From Mactromeris polynyma (lineage: Eukaryota; Mollusca; Bivalvia; Venerida; Mactridae), in the NCBI GenBank assembly GCA_032209605.1, contig JASFXZ010000003.1, forward strand, positions 33,506,762 through 33,570,761: 64,000 nt of DNA. The letters run 5' to 3'. This document shows positions 37,701 to 52,700 of the stretch, in pieces. The notes beneath the pieces are model-generated. The model saw only the letters and a list, made by a program, of their open reading frames with translations. It was not told where the DNA came from and searched no databases. Numbering within the stretch: position 1 is the stretch's first letter; each line of letters begins with the position of its first letter. The translations under genes and the position numbers were made by a program.

Positions 37701-40700
37701 GTTTTCAGCCGAAATTTTGCAGAATCGCACGGAGTCCGTACGACATCGTTGACTCTTGCGATCATCGTACGGATTGTTTGAACTTGTAGAGGACTCAGTG
37801 AGAATGTATCACCAAGCTCCCGAGCTCTCGCAGAGCTCGTAGAAATTTTCGAAGTCGTGAGCAGCTCGCAAGGGCCCCGTACTGGCACCGCAAGGGCCCC
37901 GGCAGAGCTTGCCGGTGCTCGCACGACTATCGCAGGGTGGTCGCATGGTCAACGTACGATGTCCGTACGATACTACAGACACCGGGCGGGGAACTTGCGA
38001 GGCCTTACGTTCGCCGTACGAACTCCGTACGACATCCTTGACGATGGAAGGTGGTATAAAACCAGGAATATCTTTTGAGTTCAACAAATTATTGACGAGG
38101 CGTGGTACAGGATGGCAATTGCACCACAGCGTCTCAGCCTGATGTACATGCGGCTCGCTCTGCACCAGGCTCGACAAGCACTGTTGCTAGAAGAGCAGAT
38201 GAATGCTAGACGACGGCGGCGGAGGAGATTTTTTTTAGATATCGCCGAACTGGTTCATTCCTGTCGCAAGGACACCGTGCGGACGCCGTACGGGCGCCGT
38301 ACGGACAACGTACGGGCGCCGTATGAACACACGTGCATCGTACGAGGTACGTCCGAGCTCCTTGTGAGCTCCGCACGACTTGTCTGCGATGTCCGTACGG
38401 ATATCCTACGATTGCATCCTCTGAAAGATCGTACGGGGCACGTAGGCATGTGACCAGAAGCTACGATTGTACGGAGACCGTACGGATTTTAAAAGTTGGT
38501 GGAATCGTGCGATTTTAAAATGACCGGGGTATCAGACAGAAACACTTTCAGAATGCTTCCGGATTTATATACATTTAAATCAGAACACCAAAATTTGGTA
38601 TTTGCTTTAATAAAAAAGGACTTGTGTACAAATTGATTTGTTAAATTTCCAAACAAAATGTGTCATGTTCAATAAGATACATTATACAATCTACAGATGT
38701 TTTCATTGGATATGCGTGCTTGATACATGTATGCTTATTCATACTACAAGTTCAAACTTTATATGAAAGCTCTAGTTGTAATGGATAACATAAACAACAA
38801 AATTTCGAGGGTTCAGCGCAAAACTCCAATGTATTTATATAGGAGTTATGATAGTCTTGCACTGAACCCTCAAAATGTAAGCTGCCAGTCAGTAAATACT
38901 CGATTAATACTTACATTCTTTTGGAATTCAAATTCCGATTTCTTCGAAAATTCCGGATGTGTAAACTTCTAAATAAAGGCAGGTGATAGTCATGCCTCGT
39001 GCTTCCAGAAGAAGTAAGCAACATTATATGAAATAATACTGTATGTTGAAGTGATCGTCATTTTGAAGGTATTTTTCCCCGACGTACAGGATGCATGGGT
39101 GGCTCATTATAATACGATTTAAACCGACAATGTTTAATGTATAGTGTTGCATTTGTGGGGTTTCCAAACGCTGACGGTAAACACACCCTTCTGCAGGACA
39201 GGCAAAAAAGCCAAAAATGTGCTATTTGTGATCCTGCTGTTATCAAACAAGCTAATAAGCGAATAAATGGTGTCCGTGTATCATTTCATACCTGTCCTCC
39301 ATTAAAAATACAAAACACAGATACAAATGTTTTATGTTCTATATTATAAGCTGTAATTTGACTGGTTAACGTAGAATGAATGTTATGAAATTTGGTAGAG
39401 ATGTGTACAGGCATTCCCCCAATTGTTGATTGTCCACTGCTTTAAGTCGCAATGTCATTTTACCCTGACTCTTGACCTACTGACTCCCAAAACTTATTTA
39501 CCAACTAACTTTCAACAATCATCCTTTGAAAAGTGAGAATAAGTTGCTACAGGGAACGCCACATACACGAGACATGATGCCTCCCCTAACAGACCTCCGG
39601 CAAAACAACAGTCCATAAAAAATCAGGCATTGGGGACATGCAAGCGTATATTCACAAGGGAACAGGGGCACAATGTGAATTAAGGAGGGATTTAATGAAT
39701 GGAATAAATCACAGACTGAACTAGTTAAGAAAGCTAGCAACAAAAGGCTGAAAAGCTAATTGTCTTAAGCCCCCAAGTTTTCTCCAGTTATTGAGCAGTA
39801 TGGTTTTCAATCTTGAGGTCAGATCTACCTTGACATTTGACCGTCTGATACCTTAGCGCTAGGTGTGCCTGTTGACCACATGCAACTATCCAGATTTTCC
39901 TCAGATATTTAATGAAACCAAAACAAAACAAAATCCATAGTTTCAACAGGGGAAATAAAAAACAATTACAAAAATGTTCATAAGACACTGGTGATAGTAC
40001 ACCAACGATGCTTAACTGTGATAAAGATGTACTCTAATAACATGCCGGACACAATAACCAATGTTAATCCAACAGACACTTTTTATTATGTCAATGGCCA
40101 TAAATAATTATGTCCTAAATGAGTGCAAGACTGGAACTTCTGACGAAGCATAGCTTCACAAGTCTACTGTAATCAGAGATCATTCAAATCATAGTAACTT
40201 TGTTATGAGCTATAACCTTGATCTTACTTAATAACTAATTAAATTTCAAGTCAGTGTCTCATTTACACAAGCCAATGAGTTGACTGTTTTGCTAAAATTC
40301 TTACTGTGGGTCGTTTACTTCAGAAGATCTGTGTAACACAATTCTCAGTTTTAAAAATATCATTTACCATGTTAGGGCTATAACTCTACCCTGATATGAT
40401 CTGTTGTCACAATCCACGGGGCACCGATGATTACACTAAACAATACTCCATTAAAGTTTGTTACTTTGGTTGGTGTTTACTTTCTGTTTTGTACTTTACA
40501 AGATGAATCCGAAGTCAAAACCCAAGGGCGCCGTTTCGTTTACCTTCTTAGCTTCAGAAAGTTTTTAAGAAATTCCTTGTATAGAAAAACATTACAGTTC
40601 TTGCGTGAATATGGTCGCCATTTTTATCTATAATGTAAACAGACGATGCTTAACTGTGATAAAGATGTACTCTAATAACATGCCGGACACAATAACCAAT

Positions 40701-43700
40701 ATTCCAACAGACAATTTTTATTATGTCAATGGCCATAAATAATTATGTCCTAAATGAGTCCAAGACTGGAACTTCTGAAGAAGCATAGCTTCACTAGCCT
40801 ACTGTAGTCAGAGATCATTCAATGTAAACAGACGACGGGTACAAGAAAATCACTTTAAGAAACGCTTTTTGCAATGGTTTAGGAATTTCTTAAAAATCTA
40901 AGACAAGAAAAGAGTTAAGATAAGAATGTTAGTGAAATGGGACCCAGGTGAATAACTTCAAGTGAACGCACTGAAATATTCCTTATTCCAGGTCATATAC
41001 TTCTTATTTTGAGTTACAGTAAAACCTTCTCAGAGCAGCTCTAAGATGTTATCACCAGCCCCTCTTCAACAGCGAATATCAAGTACTAGTAGTAATAATT
41101 TCAATCAACTTAATCATTTGAGGGCACCAACCACTCAACAGCGTCCCAATACACATCTCCCAAAGAATGTTGCTCTGAAGAGGTTGTACTGTATAGGCAA
41201 AAGGAACTTTTGAAGGACAGAATGACAAGCCTACATGAGCGCTGCTGTACGATTTCTGACCTCCTCTTAAAGTGACGTCATTTCCAGAAAACGTCACATG
41301 TGTCATCACCTTGTACTGACAGTAAGCAATATGTTTCCTGCTTGCAAAAAGTGACATCACATGTAGCGTTTTCTTGAAATGACGTCCCTTTCAGAAGAGT
41401 TTGTAAATCCTATAGCAGTGCTCACATGTAAATGCTCCTCAATAGCATGCTGGGGCACAAAAAGCACTATCACTAACAATCTACAAATAGATGCATATGA
41501 AATATTTGAAATGTTACCAGCACTAGATGTCCTTATTTTTGTGGATCTTGCATCACTCCAGTATCCGTCATAAGTGGGTCCTTTTGGTTTTATCTTAATT
41601 GTGAATGTATACATAGTATACTCGTTTAGGCCACAGAATATGTAATTATGCGTAAAACCTTCTGTTTCCGTATAATTCTTCACCTTTCAAAATACAACAC
41701 AATGGATATTAATTAATAATTCAATTAATACAGTTTTGTATTAACAAGAACTTGTTGAAAGAACTATGACATTTAATTCAATGAATTGATCTATGAGTAT
41801 AAATTATAGTGTAAGTGGCTAGGTCCAAAATTATACTAGAAATAGTGTAATAATGCGCAACATCATTCAAACATCATATATTAACTCCGCCTCAGAGGAA
41901 TTTTAGCACGCCAGTTTATCAAACACCTAGCTATGTGCAGGTTTTTTAATGAACATTTTAATTGGCAGTGCTCCCCAATTAGAGCTAGCCTTCACAAGAC
42001 CAAACTAGAAATGTCCACAGGTCACAGGTGCCTACTTTGCTGACATGGCAAATCAAGCAGTTTGGGAGACTGTTTCACAATGCTTATTACATCATAACTG
42101 CATACATAGTTAAAATAAGTTACGGTAAGAAATTGTCTGTCTATTTTTAGTAACAGCAATGATCTTATTCACAAGAGCACTTAATTTTAACCCCGTGACA
42201 TACACATTTTTGGACGGTACCGCCCAGGTACCGTCTATAGTAGTATGGCAATTTGAGAGGCATACAACAATTGGTTCCCGTTTTCAAAACAAAAAAAGAC
42301 TGTAACATGTCAAAAAAGTCCACATCCTAATTACTATGCAAACAAAATAGTTCCTAAGTTCACCGAACGAAATGATATCATAAACGTTTCAATAAAATGA
42401 AATGTTGAAAAGGTGACCTGCTAAAGTGGTTTGTGAACTAATTAGCTGTTTCTGTGGAGTTCAGATGGGGTTTAAAGCAATGTATTTATACACACGAGTT
42501 TGTTTACAGTTTTGGATTTATCATAGATATGGTCTGGTTGTGCACGACTACGAAAATTATCAGTGTCATCTTTCTACGTACATCTCACTCTGTGCTTGGA
42601 AAATTAATTGGAAAATACCCCACTACAACAAGATAACTCATAACCTATGGCAAGCTAGTGATATCATAACTTTATGCCTGGGCATACTGATTTTACTCTA
42701 AGTTCGTGCTGATATAAATAAATATGTCATTTTACAATTCAATATTCACAAACGTTACATAAAGGGTCTGATATCTTTGTATTTCATTTATTTACAATCG
42801 TGACAATTAAACATTTCACTTGTTTTACAAATTAAGGTTCTAACATTATTTCTGACGATTTTTCTTTATTTCGGTTTGAAAATCTAGTATTTCTAGAACA
42901 AGTCGGATTGAAGATCTCTTGGAAAAAATGTTTACTATTTTTCAAGAATTTTTTATTCTTTTTCGCATTTCTGTCTTTTATGTTTTAGTTTTATTTCATA
43001 TTCCATGCAAACCATCTTACCTATTTACACATACTTTGATATTATAAAACTGTTTAGTTACAAAACGGAAACTTGTATGCAACGAGTTGCCAGCTGGCTA
43101 CAGAAACGAGTGGTATCGTCCCACAGCACTTTTGTGCTTTGATTATAATCTCAGTCCTACTCTAGTTATTGGGCATATACATTGTATCATTTAGAAATGA
43201 AATGAAATAAAGAAAGAAGCCTTGAGAAATTTAACTGATATATATGCTTCAATAATAAGTTTGTAATGCATAGAGAAGAGGATGGCAGATTATTAAAAAC
43301 TCACAATGGTCAACCCAACTCATATTTCGAAACACAATGGACAGCACAAAATGAAACAATGAAACACCAACGTAAACCCAAAACATTATAGACACCACAG
43401 CACAGAACAATCTCAAAAGTGGCTGTGTAATAGGTTTAAGATATTCTGTCAGTTCCAGATCAAAATCTTTAGAGACATTATCATCTGTCATATCCTGCCA
43501 TATCAAGTATGGTTTACAGATAACTTCATTTAGAGCCCAGCGTGCAGTCAAAAAAGGTGCGAAAATATATCAAGTATTGATATCTTATCGGCAGCAGTTC
43601 TTATTACATGTATGTCAGGATTATAATTTATAACCCTTCCTTATAAACTTTTTAATCAGCTTAACCAATAACTGATCAAAGTTACAACTGTTATGAATTT

Positions 43701-46700
43701 TGCGAATTTTATATAACAAATCACCATAATAAATTGGTTTAGTAATTAGTTGAGATACATAGATGCCGTACAAGAAACATTTCGGAATATTGCCGTCCAG
43801 TGACGGAAAGTTTATAACTTCAGTCATAATCATCTCGTTTATTGTAATATTACGTATAAATAATGCCATTATCTATGGAAATGAATAAGGCCACACCAAA
43901 TTGATCTCACGTTCGTCGCAAAAAAATATAAAAAACTCTAGTCCAGAACTTCCCCACCTTGACACAAATAAAGTATTTAACTAGGGGAGAAGAAATAGAC
44001 TAGCAGAAAGTTGAAAATAAAATATTTTACTAGGGGGAAAGAACTGGACCAGTCTAGAACTTCCCCACCCTAACATGAAACATTTGAAAATGTCCATGGT
44101 GAAAAAGTTTAAAATAATATTATTTTCTAGGGGGGAAGAAATGGACTGGGTGGGGAAGAACTGGACCATTCCAGATCTTCCCCGGGGAAGAACTGGGCCG
44201 GTCCAGAACTGCCCCGGGGAAGAACTGGACCGGTCCAGAACTGCCCCGGGGAAGAACTGGACCGGTCCAGAACTGCCCCGGGGAAGAACTGGACCGGTCC
44301 AAAACTGCCCCGGGGAAGAACTGGACCGGGGCAGTTCTGGACCGTTACACCTGTACGTAAAAAAGTGAATTCCGGATGAAACTTGTCGGGTTTTTGTTTG
44401 TTTTTTATCATCCGCAAATGGAAGAACATATTCCCAGCGACGACTACCACGTTATCATGTCGATATTTTACTAGGGGGGAAGAACTGGACCAGTCTAGAA
44501 CTTCCCCACCCTATCATGAAAAATTTGATAATTTCCATGGTGAAAAAGTTTAAAATAATATTATTTTCTAGGGGGGAAGAAATGGACTGGGTGGGAAGAA
44601 CTGGACCAGTCCAGATCTTCCCCGGGGAAGAACTGGACCGGTCCAGAACTGCCCCGGGGAAGAACTGGACCGGTCCCGAACTGCCCCGGGGAAGACTACC
44701 ACGTTATCATGTCGATAGACTGTCTTGCAGACCTGTAACAGTCCAATGAAATTTCTGTTTTTGTCGGACACATTGTGCGGTGAAAAATTCAGTCAGTACC
44801 ATTTATTTTTGGAAATTGGCTCTAGAAAAATCAAATAGTCGAAAAGCGGTCCCGTCGAAAAGTTATGACTTTCTAAATTGGGCGAAAAATTTACCGTTGG
44901 CGAATGTTTTATTCCACTCAATTTCGATGATAAATGCGGTTAAAAGCGACTAAGACCGGTTCTCAATGTCTGTGATAACCATGCAATCACTTTCGTTTTC
45001 GGGTCTAGTATACGATAAAATCCATACCGTATGGTCCGTAATGCCGCCCCCTCCGTATTTTACGAGGAATGAAAATAATCAGGGCCGTAAATTACATGGA
45101 GGCATGTAGGCAGTTGCCTCCTATTGCGGGCTGAAAAAAAAATCATTTTTTGTCTAAAAAGGGTCCAAAATTTTTTTCGTCTCGCTCCGCTCGGGGGGGG
45201 GGGGGTGCCTCCCCTTCCAGGGGAGGCAATTTAAGGCCCTGATAATTAAAGTAAATTCAGAATACTATTATTTTCGCAAGTATATACTGATGGTATGTCT
45301 CATAGTCTGTACTATTGACATATTATTTACCTCACTGTATGTTTAGTTTATGTTTCATTTGTGGCCTAGTTTTTTACGTACAGCCGACTGTTTGAAACAT
45401 GTATTGCTTCTTGCACTTGATTGACTTGTGTTTGGGAGTATACATTGTCTTCATCTTTCAATTTGAAAAAATAATAATTGATAGTGAGATGTTTGTTTAA
45501 ACTTTAATAACAAGAATAAAATAGACAAGAAATAGAATAACAGTGCTACAGTGAATCATCCTACAAGCTCTTTTAGAAATGATGTGTAGACTATTAAAAG
45601 CAATTTCAAAGAGACCCTAAAAAGGATTACACTGAAATAACAAAGTCCTATGCTATAGAATATTGGGGATTGAGGGGACAAACTGCACTAAATATTTGTT
45701 AATTGCGTGCTATAACATAGCCCCCGCAGGACTGAAACCGACGGGTTCTAAAATTGGCTCAAGAAAAAAAAGCCAGCGCAAGCCCTGGTTGCCCAATTTA
45801 TCTAGTGAGCAAAAGACGAGACTTCCAGTTGATTGGAAGTTTGTTAGTTCGTGGAAAGAAGGTAGGCCATGACTAGTATTTAATGATGATGGGATAGTCA
45901 TGACCTTTACTTGAACAATTAAACTGAGAAATCTTGCTTAATTATAATGGTTATACATGTAATAAAACAATGTTTAAAAGAAGGATTATAAGTTGTTAAT
46001 CCTGTTCAAAACATTGCGACAGGTAAAACATTGTTGCGACAGGTAAAACATTGTTGCGAAAGGTAAAACATTGTTGCGACAGGTAAAAAATGTGTCAGAA
46101 GGACTTTGTTGCGCTCACACGCTGTTTAGGGTAGTTTAGGGTAGTGCCAGCAACTACAGTTTTCAGCTTCATACTAATATCATAATATATATGTTGTATT
46201 TTTTCGCTCGCTTTAATACATGACAGTTTGAAAAAAAAGTAATGTTTTTTTCGCTCGCCCCATTTTTTGAAGGAAAAAATCCAAAGAGCAGAAAAATAGT
46301 TTGGTGTGGCCTATAGATTAATAACAAATAAAGAGCATAAGTTTTTCAAAACTTATTGGCAGAATGTTATTACTATATTTGATGACCTTTTCTTTAACTG
46401 ATGTCAAAATCCTAAGTGCACACTTTAATTTGCCAAATAAAGTGCCCTTGAAATACTCTTGTCCTATGTATATATGCTTTTTGTGATATATGAAACAAGT
46501 GGCACTTTTTTGGTCTAACTGGTTAAATCTGAATACTAAGCCCTTGGCTCTTAACTTCATGTGCTAAATAATAGTTCTATTAAGTTTCGTTACACTAATT
46601 GATATACTTTGTGATAATTGGGAAACATAAACTTCTAATATTTCAACAAGCAAAAGTATCTTATCTTAACTTCTGTCTAGCTATGAAAATGCGTTTCAGG

Positions 46701-49700
46701 AGCATTATCTTAACTAAGATTATCGTAGAATTTGTCGTAACTTTTCGAGAACGTCAGAAAACTCCTAAATAATGACAAGACAATGGGGTATAACTCTGCT
46801 CTTTCTTATGGAACTCTATTGAAAAAAGGTCCAAAATGTGATGCTCTGACTTATCTCCTTATGAAATTTTGTTTCTCCAGATCATAATCTTTTTGAGATA
46901 TGAGTGACCTAAACTCAAGTGGGATGGACAGACCAACGGACCGATAAATCTATATGACACCCCATTTGTGTGGGGCCACAAAAATCGCTTCTCTACTGAT
47001 TGTTAAATTTCCCGTTTTTACCGGTTGTTAGATGCATTTGCACACAAACAGTCAGTCATGTATGGTGAAAAGCTTATTATTTGTTGATTTGAATTTTAAG
47101 AAAAATCAAATAAGGCCACCCTTAAAAAATTGTTTGTTTGCAGTTCAAATCCAACTCATGAAAAATGCTATGACTCAATTTATTTATAAAAGTTATAAAA
47201 CATAAAACATATAATGCATCAATAGTAGACTGTTGACAAAGCCATTACAGTACTAATGTAATAAAAACATCACCCTACCTACCTACACACCGTTAAAATT
47301 CAGGGTTTTATAACCGCAAATAAAAAATATTTTAAGGATGGCCTAATTTAAGATATCAGAAAGTTGCACTTACTAAATCTTCCCATTCGCTAGATGCTTT
47401 GATTTCTTGTAGCTTTTCATATTCAGGTCGTGAGTATAGTGTGCTCCAGTCAAGTTTTATACATGTACTGTTAATGGCAAGACTTGTAAGGTCATCAACT
47501 GGATTCGGTTTATCTGTAAAACATGTAGCAGTTTGCAATACATCATTAATCTAACTGTGAAAATATATAGATCTACAGCAAAATGTGACATATAAGTAAT
47601 TAACTGTGAACATCATACATTATAGTGCTTGTAATCTGCAGTGTCAAATGTTGGCATTTTCTAATATTTTGAATTGGCGGCATCTTAAATTTGGGGGGAT
47701 CACATTGACCATCAAATATTTACATGGTAAATATGCTGCTTAATTTGACACATCAGAAACAAAAACTTTACATGGTAAGTCTGCTGCTTAATTTGACACA
47801 TCAGAAACAAAAACTTAACATGGTAAGTCTGCTGCTTAATTTGACACATCAGAAACAAAAACTTTACATGGTAAATCTGCTGCTTAATTTAACACATCAG
47901 AAACAAAATTTTACATGGTAATTCTGCTGCTTAATTTAACACATAAAAAAACACTTTACATGGTAATTCTGCTGCTTAATTTAACACATAAAAAACCACT
48001 TTACATGGTAATTCTGCTGCTTAATTTAACACATAAGAAAACACTTTACATGGTAATTCTGCTGCTTAATTTAACACACATAAAAAACCACTTTACATGG
48101 TAATTCTGCTGCTTAATTTAACACACATAAAAAAACACTTTACATGGTAATTCTGCTGCTTAATTTAACACATAAAAACACTTTACATGGTAATTCTGCT
48201 GCTTAATTTAACACATAAAAAAACACTTTACATGGTAAATCTGCTGCTTAATTTAACACACATAAAAAAACACTTTACATGGTAATTCTACAGCTTAATT
48301 TAACACTTTTCCAGAAGAAACATAAATACAGTGTAAATGATCTAGAATTAATTAGTTCAAGTTTAACTTTGCATGTTAATATTACAACAACAATAATGCC
48401 TATTATCATGTATAAAATACATACTTTTTATTTTTGTATCCACAGTGTAATTATACAGAGCCGGGACAGGAAAACTTTCACCACAAGTTTGATAGGTTAG
48501 TTCAATTTTTATTTCAATTATCCTCGTAGAAAAATCATGACCATCAGTGCTTTTGATGTAACAATAATTATTCTCAGAATTTAAATCAGGACAAAGAATC
48601 CATGTTGGAAAGAGTGGAATTCTCCTACAAATAAATATAGAAATATGAGAGATGTTTGAAATGTATTGAGTATTGTGGTTTGTAACCTTAAAAACTTATT
48701 GAAACGTGCAGTTTTTCATTTGATACCCTCAAGGTACCCCCCATGGATGTTGTGAATGTCGTCATTGAATATTTTACAGACATTATGTGTATGATGACTA
48801 CTGATATATAGGCCATTCAGCATACCTTGGACTTTTTATTTAATATTCAACAGGAAGATAAATATATGTTAACATACGTACAGTACTCATTATTTCCGCT
48901 TTTTACTTGCGAGAATTACATGTGTTTCTATATCAATATAACTGTCATAAGAAACACTAAATCATGAAAACTGGTATTTAGTGGCATGCTTAAAGTTGGG
49001 TTGTAAGCATTAAAAATGTGTGTAAAGCATGGGATTTATAAAAACTGCACAACATGACCCAATAGTGAATTTTGCCAAAATATATGCCGTATAACAGCTA
49101 AACATTTCTTTGACTCAACATTAAATTATGTGAATAAACAAATACAAACCAATGAACTGTGACACTTGGTTTCACTTTATAATACCCTTCATATTTCCAT
49201 GAACAGTTCAGGTGGTCTACAAAGTTCTCTGCGACACAATTAAAGTCTGTTACCTTTGGTTTAGAAACATCTACAATGAAAAAATAATCAGCTTTTGAGT
49301 AGTAGAGATAAATACAGGTTTAAACTAGGCAAATGTTCTAATATTTTGTTTTCAGAAAAAGAAAAATCAACCAGACAATGACTAAAAAACCTGGAAATCT
49401 GAAAAACATGGTTACAACCTTACCATTAATAATTAAGATTAAAAGCTTTAATTAATCTAGTATGAAGTACATAGACATACATACAAATAGTTGTCATGGT
49501 AATATTTTTACAAACAAATTTATTACACTAAACAAGAATATAAGCCTATCCTTTTGATAGAGGGAAAATTTGCATCATGATTCACCAAATTTGGGTATTA
49601 ACAAGGCTAAAATTTAAAAATATTTACTGAAGGGGAATTTTCTTTTTAAGTAGGGGAAAAATATATACTTTTTTCTGGGAATGGGGCCCAATATCGGCCC

Positions 49701-52700
49701 CAAATTTGCCATAAACAAGAAATATCTTTAAAAAAAGATGGTCGGCGTAACTTAAAGTATGCAAATTTGTTGCAGTCTGAATGTTAAAATTCATTGTACA
49801 ACATAAAAATTGCCTAAATGTTACGACTGCAAGTCATGCAATTAAGCTACACTACAGAATCTCCAATACCTGTAAGGGGAGATCACTGCGTATGAGACTG
49901 GATAAAAATAACTCGTAGTGTGATTAGTCATAGACACAGTATAGTCTGTTTCAATATAGTTCATCATTACTTATTGCATAAGTTGTGAAATCACACATTC
50001 ATGTTAATAAACTTGTTACATATAGATTGATGTGATTAAATTAATGTTCGCGACTGGTACATAAAACCAAAAAGTCTTCTTAATTCCAACACCGGACAGT
50101 TCCCCATGGGGATGGCTAACAACACTACTCACTGGTTAAATCTTGAAATATACTATACGATCTACTTTCAGATGCAGTTGTTAAGGCAAACAATATTATG
50201 TTCATCTGGTTTTCATACAACAATGTCATGTTTACAATAATAAGAATAACGAAGATTTATTTTGCAAACATAACACCATTTATGCAATAATTGTGTTCAT
50301 TACTTTGCTTCAGAAGAAAAAATACATAACACTAAACAATTTAATATTTTTAGGTTTGGTAAACAAATATATAGGCCGTAACAAAATGTTAACCAATCTG
50401 CGTCATGGTTGTAAAAGTTGGTCAATTGAAGATAATTTGGTTTAGTGGTTAATGTAAGATTTGATTGGTTTTCACAACACTGTTATGCAAATAGCGAAGC
50501 CATATTAGTACGGCTGCACCGAAAAAAGGGCTTTAAGCATTCAAGTAATTTAAAATGAAATCAACACCAGTCAAATGCTCATTAGTGATGCAATTAGGAA
50601 ATCCTTGCAAGCATGTCAGTTTGCGTCACTAAACAATAAGTACGAGATATGAACACCCCAACAACATCATACTGCAGCCCTGCATTCAGTAAAGGTATTT
50701 GAAGCTATCGTTTTTTTATGGTTTCGTAACATTTTGCAATTTGGTTCCCCGTGTGCAGGCAATGTGATATGGTGGGTCAGGGATACAATACAAAACGTTC
50801 GCGACTGATAGCCGTAACTGAACGCAAAGCAGCTTATTAAAAACAAGAGCGCATATCATCACAAAATACGCCCATTATAAAATGTTTGTCACTTGAGTAT
50901 AAAATAAAGCAGTGTAAAAATGACTCATCTCGTATGACACCACCTTTAGTGACCTAGGTTTGAACCTGACTTGATCCATTTGCATAGAATCAACCTAAGT
51001 ACCTCTGGGAAAAATATTCCAACAACTGTTTTTGAAATTTATGCAATGTATTTAATAACAATAAAAATTGCTCTCTGACCAAGTCTGGTGAAGATTGGAC
51101 AAATAATTCTAAAGTAATTGATCGGACATGACCAATTTTAGGTAATTTCTCTAATTAAAGAGCAATAACCCTGAAGTGATCAGAGCGATATGGCTGGTTA
51201 TCGAACTTGTACAAGATATTATGCCGATACACAGTATAACCAAGTCTTGTGAAGATTGGGCAAATAATACTTAAGTTAATGATCGGACAACATGCTGGAC
51301 GCCGCCTGTCAGCCCGCCCAATCCAACCGCCGCCGCAGGTGAAACTACAATATGTCACGTTCTTCGAACGGGCGTATAAAAATGGGAAATGCATCATGTT
51401 TTATGATTGGCTGAGTTGAATACCACCGACCAATCAAACAGTTCATTACAATAACATTGTCTTCAATGATACTACTCCTGAGGAAACATTTCCATTGCAA
51501 GATCTTGTGGTTAGTTTAAACATGCCGTAAGTATAAACATTATGACACAGATCACTAATAAATCACAGGTGAAAATTATTTTTACAAAAGTAAATTAAAA
51601 ATACAGAAATAAAGCATAAATGATTGAATTTCATATTTAACATAATTAAAAACTTTCATTAATTTGTACACTACAAAATAAGCATTATATCATACATAAT
51701 ACATTAACACATATTTTTGTAAATAAAAATGTGAAGCAACATTGAAAGTCATAGTGTAAGGTTTTATGAACTGTCAGTTATATTTTAAGATCAGAGTATT
51801 CCATTTTTGAAAACAGGTAATCCATTAATGCCTAATCATCAATTAAATAATACATTATTAGAATGATATTCTGAAATGAATGATGAAAGTACCAGAGTAT
51901 GGGTCAACAGACATACACAAAATTAATTAATAACTACCCCATATAAGAAAATGGAACTACCCATTCTAAAAACTAATAAAAACTGACAAATCAGTAAACA
52001 TTCTCTATACATATTAATTGTAAAAGGACAATTATGCCCACTCATGGTTTAGTTATTGATCGGAAATGGTTTGTGAACAATTGACCCCTGTGAAATTGAC
52101 CTTTGACCCAAAAATCAATAAAGTTCCTCTGCTACACAAGATGAATGTGTGGACCAAGTTTGAGGATGATAGGTCAAGGGGTTCTTGAGTTATTGATCGA
52201 AAACAAAAAGGTTGCGGACCGACCGACCGACATGTGCAAAGCAATATGCCCTCTCTCTTCTTCAAAGGGGGGTAAGATGTTTCACTTGCCAATTATTGCA
52301 GACATATTTGGACTTAACATGAATAAACATTTATTTGTTTGCACAGAGTATTTATTTGGGTAAAGCAGGTAAGGCAGTGTTATTACAATCACACAGGGAA
52401 ATAAATGCTTACAGAATCTTGCAAACTTTTCTAAAATAAAGTCATGAATAATCAAGAGGCCAGAGTTGTTATATTTTTCGTTTTACGCGAGCGCTGTACC
52501 TAAATATTGCAAAACCTTAATAAAACTAAATTCAAATTCACAACTTTTATTTTCATTTCTTCTGCTGCCAGTTCCGTCTACTTCCAATAGAAAATAAAAT
52601 TAGTGCAACTTAGCCTAAAGTTTTTTTCACAAGAACGAAAATTTTCTACAAAAGTTTTTTCAAAAATAAAAAAACTGAGAAAATATCCATTCCCCCCCCC

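Noticed and set aside
39137..39349. Plus-strand frame with C-x2-C and H-x-C pattern (KCAICDP, SFHTCPP)
   Set aside because: Considered as a piggyBac C-terminal finger remnant; too short and the spacing does not convince.
43249..43551. 100-codon minus frame with a hydrophobic stretch in receptor intron 5
   Set aside because: It looked like a possible membrane exon, but phases of exons 5 and 6 join directly and no suitable splice sites flank it.
44075..44771. Open frames across the CCGGTCC array
   Set aside because: Low-complexity translations of a 32-bp palindromic repeat in several frames; not genes.
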